Source: an uncultured Microbacterium sp. | GTDB taxonomy: Bacteria; Actinomycetota; Actinomycetes; Actinomycetales; Microbacteriaceae | Assembly (NCBI RefSeq): GCF_947632095.1 | Contig: NZ_CANROA010000016.1 | Coordinates: 1 to 44,150, forward strand | Direction of reading: 5' to 3' | Length of the DNA: 44,150 nucleotides | Shown here: one piece after another, positions 43,087 through 44,150 of the stretch | Position numbering within the stretch: the stretch's first letter is position 1 | Layout: each line of letters opens with the position of its first letter | The notes under the pieces: generated by a model | Database searches by the model: none | What the model was told of the DNA's origin: nothing | Seen by the model: the letters and a program-made list of their open reading frames with translations, nothing else | Made by a program: the position numbers and the translations under genes

Positions 43087-44057
43087 CCGAGATCGCCGAC
43101 ATCGACGAGATCGCCGCCGCCGGCTCACGCATCCTGGCCGGGGTGCGCACCGCCGTCGTGGGTATGGACGAACCGCTCACGATCGCCCTCGGCACGATCC
43201 TCGCCGGCGGTCACGTGCTCTTCGAGGACGTGCCGGGCCTGGGCAAGACGCTCGCCGCGCGGAGTCTCGCCGCCGCCGTCGGCCTTGACTTCCGCCGCAT
43301 CCAGTGCACGCCCGACATGCTCCCGGGCGACGTCACCGGATCGTACGTCTACGCACCTGACACGGGGGAGTTCCGCTTCCGCCCGGGCCCCCTGTTCGCC
43401 GGCCTCGTGCTCGCCGACGAGATCAACCGGACGACGCCGAAGACGCAGTCGGCCATGCTCGAGGCGATGGCCGAGCGCCAGGTCACCGTCGAGGGCAACC
43501 GCTTCGCACTGCCCGAGCCGTTCCACATCATTGCGACGGCGAACCCCATCGAGTACGAGGGCACGTACGCGCTGCCGGAGGCACAGCTCGACCGCTTCAT
43601 GGTGCGCCTCGCCGTCGGGTATCCGACCCCGGATGCCGAGACGGAGATCGTGCTCGCCCGTGCCCGCCGGGGCGTGCCCGAGGCGACGGTCGAGCCCGTC
43701 GTCGACGCCGCAGGCCTCGCCCGTCTGCAGCAGGCCGTGGAACGGATCCACGTGGACCCCGACGTCGCACGCTACTGCGTCGACCTCGTGCGCGCCACGC
43801 GCACGGCGAACCACGTCGCCGTCGGCGCCTCGCCCCGCGGATCGCAGACCCTCGTGCTGCTGGGCCGTGCGCTCGCCGCGCTCGACGGCCGCGCCTACGT
43901 GCGCCCCGACGATATCAAGCGCATCGCCGTGCCCGTGCTCGCGCACCGCCTCGCCCTCACCCCGCAGGCGTGGGCGCAGGGGATCGATCCCGCGGCGATC
44001 GTCGAGACGGTCGTGGCGACCTGCGCCGTGCCGCCGACGGTCGCCGCCGCACGATGA
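43083..44057 (+). CDS. MoxR-family AAA+ ATPase
   Basis: A 324-residue AAA+ chaperone. Walker A is EDVPGLGKT (48-56), Walker B VLADEINR (109-116), sensor 1 is in ATANP (151-155), and the arginine-finger region EAQLDRFMVRL is at 166-176. The lid domain ends with YVRPDDIKRIAVPVLAHRL. MoxR ATPases act with DUF58 proteins, often with a VWA or transglutaminase partner, in protein or envelope maturation (family knowledge). The neighbours fit that. It overlaps the next gene by four bases. Confidence 0.95.
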   Translation: MTEIADIDEIAAAGSRILAGVRTAVVGMDEPLTIALGTILAGGHVLFEDVPGLGKTLAARSLAAAVGLDFRRIQCTPDMLPGDVTGSYVYAPDTGEFRFRPGPLFAGLVLADEINRTTPKTQSAMLEAMAERQVTVEGNRFALPEPFHIIATANPIEYEGTYALPEAQLDRFMVRLAVGYPTPDAETEIVLARARRGVPEATVEPVVDAAGLARLQQAVERIHVDPDVARYCVDLVRATRTANHVAVGASPRGSQTLVLLGRALAALDGRAYVRPDDIKRIAVPVLAHRLALTPQAWAQGIDPAAIVETVVATCAVPPTVAAAR

Positions 44058-44150
44058 CCGACGCGCACGTCGACGCGGAGCATCCGGTCTCCTGGCGGCG
44101 CACCGCGACGCCGGCCATCGGCGCGGTCGCCGCCGTCGCGCTCGCCGCGG
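44054..44150 (+). CDS. Start of the gene after moxR, probably DUF58 (3' end outside window)
   Basis: Only 32 codons are visible (MTDAHVDAEHPVSWRRTATP, then a hydrophobic Ala/Val-rich segment that looks like a first membrane helix). ATG 44054 overlaps the moxR stop (ATGA). DUF58 proteins start with such a membrane helix pair and usually follow moxR, so DUF58 is the likely call, from context only. Confidence 0.5.
   Translation, partial: MTDAHVDAEHPVSWRRTATPAIGAVAAVALAA

Overview
This window is a gene-dense, high-GC (roughly 68%) chromosomal segment from an actinobacterium, most likely a Microbacterium-like member of the Microbacteriaceae. The reasons are gene content and order: the end of a division cluster (ftsZ, yggS, sepF, yggT, divIVA/wag31), an actinobacterial bcc-aa3 respiratory supercomplex with a diheme QcrC and a three-helix QcrA, ctaF, DUF3043, and a short Wag31. 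The species call is inference. No tRNA, rRNA, CRISPR array, insertion sequence or prophage was seen.

Layout. 1-4111: cell division and envelope (ftsZ 3' end, yggS, sepF, yggT, divIVA, lspA, rluA-family gene). 4177-11857: dnaE, an unknown membrane protein, hisD, nrdR and pyrD, all rightward. A bidirectional terminator separates pyrD from a leftward DUF3043 gene, which is divergent from an M20 dipeptidase. 14043-17609: erpA, then ctaC-ctaD-ctaF. 17655-18330: gene-poor, with a possible decayed Cys-rich secreted gene. 18331-23240, leftward: rhodanese, and ctaE-qcrC-qcrA-qcrB. The terminal oxidase and bc complex are therefore coded by two convergent operons. 23421-25765: trpD and a CynX-type exporter. 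25778-28102, leftward: a 5'-3' exonuclease, a PKD-type secreted protein and a lipoprotein. 28313-29770: rpsA.

29907-36534 is a tightly overlapped sulfur cluster: a sulfonate/taurine-type ABC importer (ATPase, lipoprotein, permease), acetyl-CoA synthetase, an O-acetylhomoserine sulfhydrylase (MetY type) and a CoA-binding protein. The sulfhydrylase releases acetate and the synthetase can reactivate it, so the cluster could be a self-contained sulfur-assimilation and acetate-recycling unit (inference). Next come coaE, an MFS transporter, DUF4126, uvrB, a divergent pair of an OhrR-like regulator and a small zinc-ribbon protein, and the start of a DUF4129 / membrane protein / MoxR / (probable DUF58) operon cut by the window end.

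Three signals cross gene boundaries. (1) The hexamer GGATGC/GCATCC is about threefold more frequent than base composition predicts, even where it requires the rare Ala codon GCA. (2) At least twelve genes have a -10 hexamer 6-8 nt before the start codon and so look leaderless; this rule also settles several doubtful starts. (3) Several terminators share an AGAACG...CGTTCT stem base. Most of the window is conserved core genome. The least described items are the OhrR-like/zinc-ribbon pair, the broken Cys-rich ORF, the lipoprotein/PKD pair and the membrane protein after dnaE.
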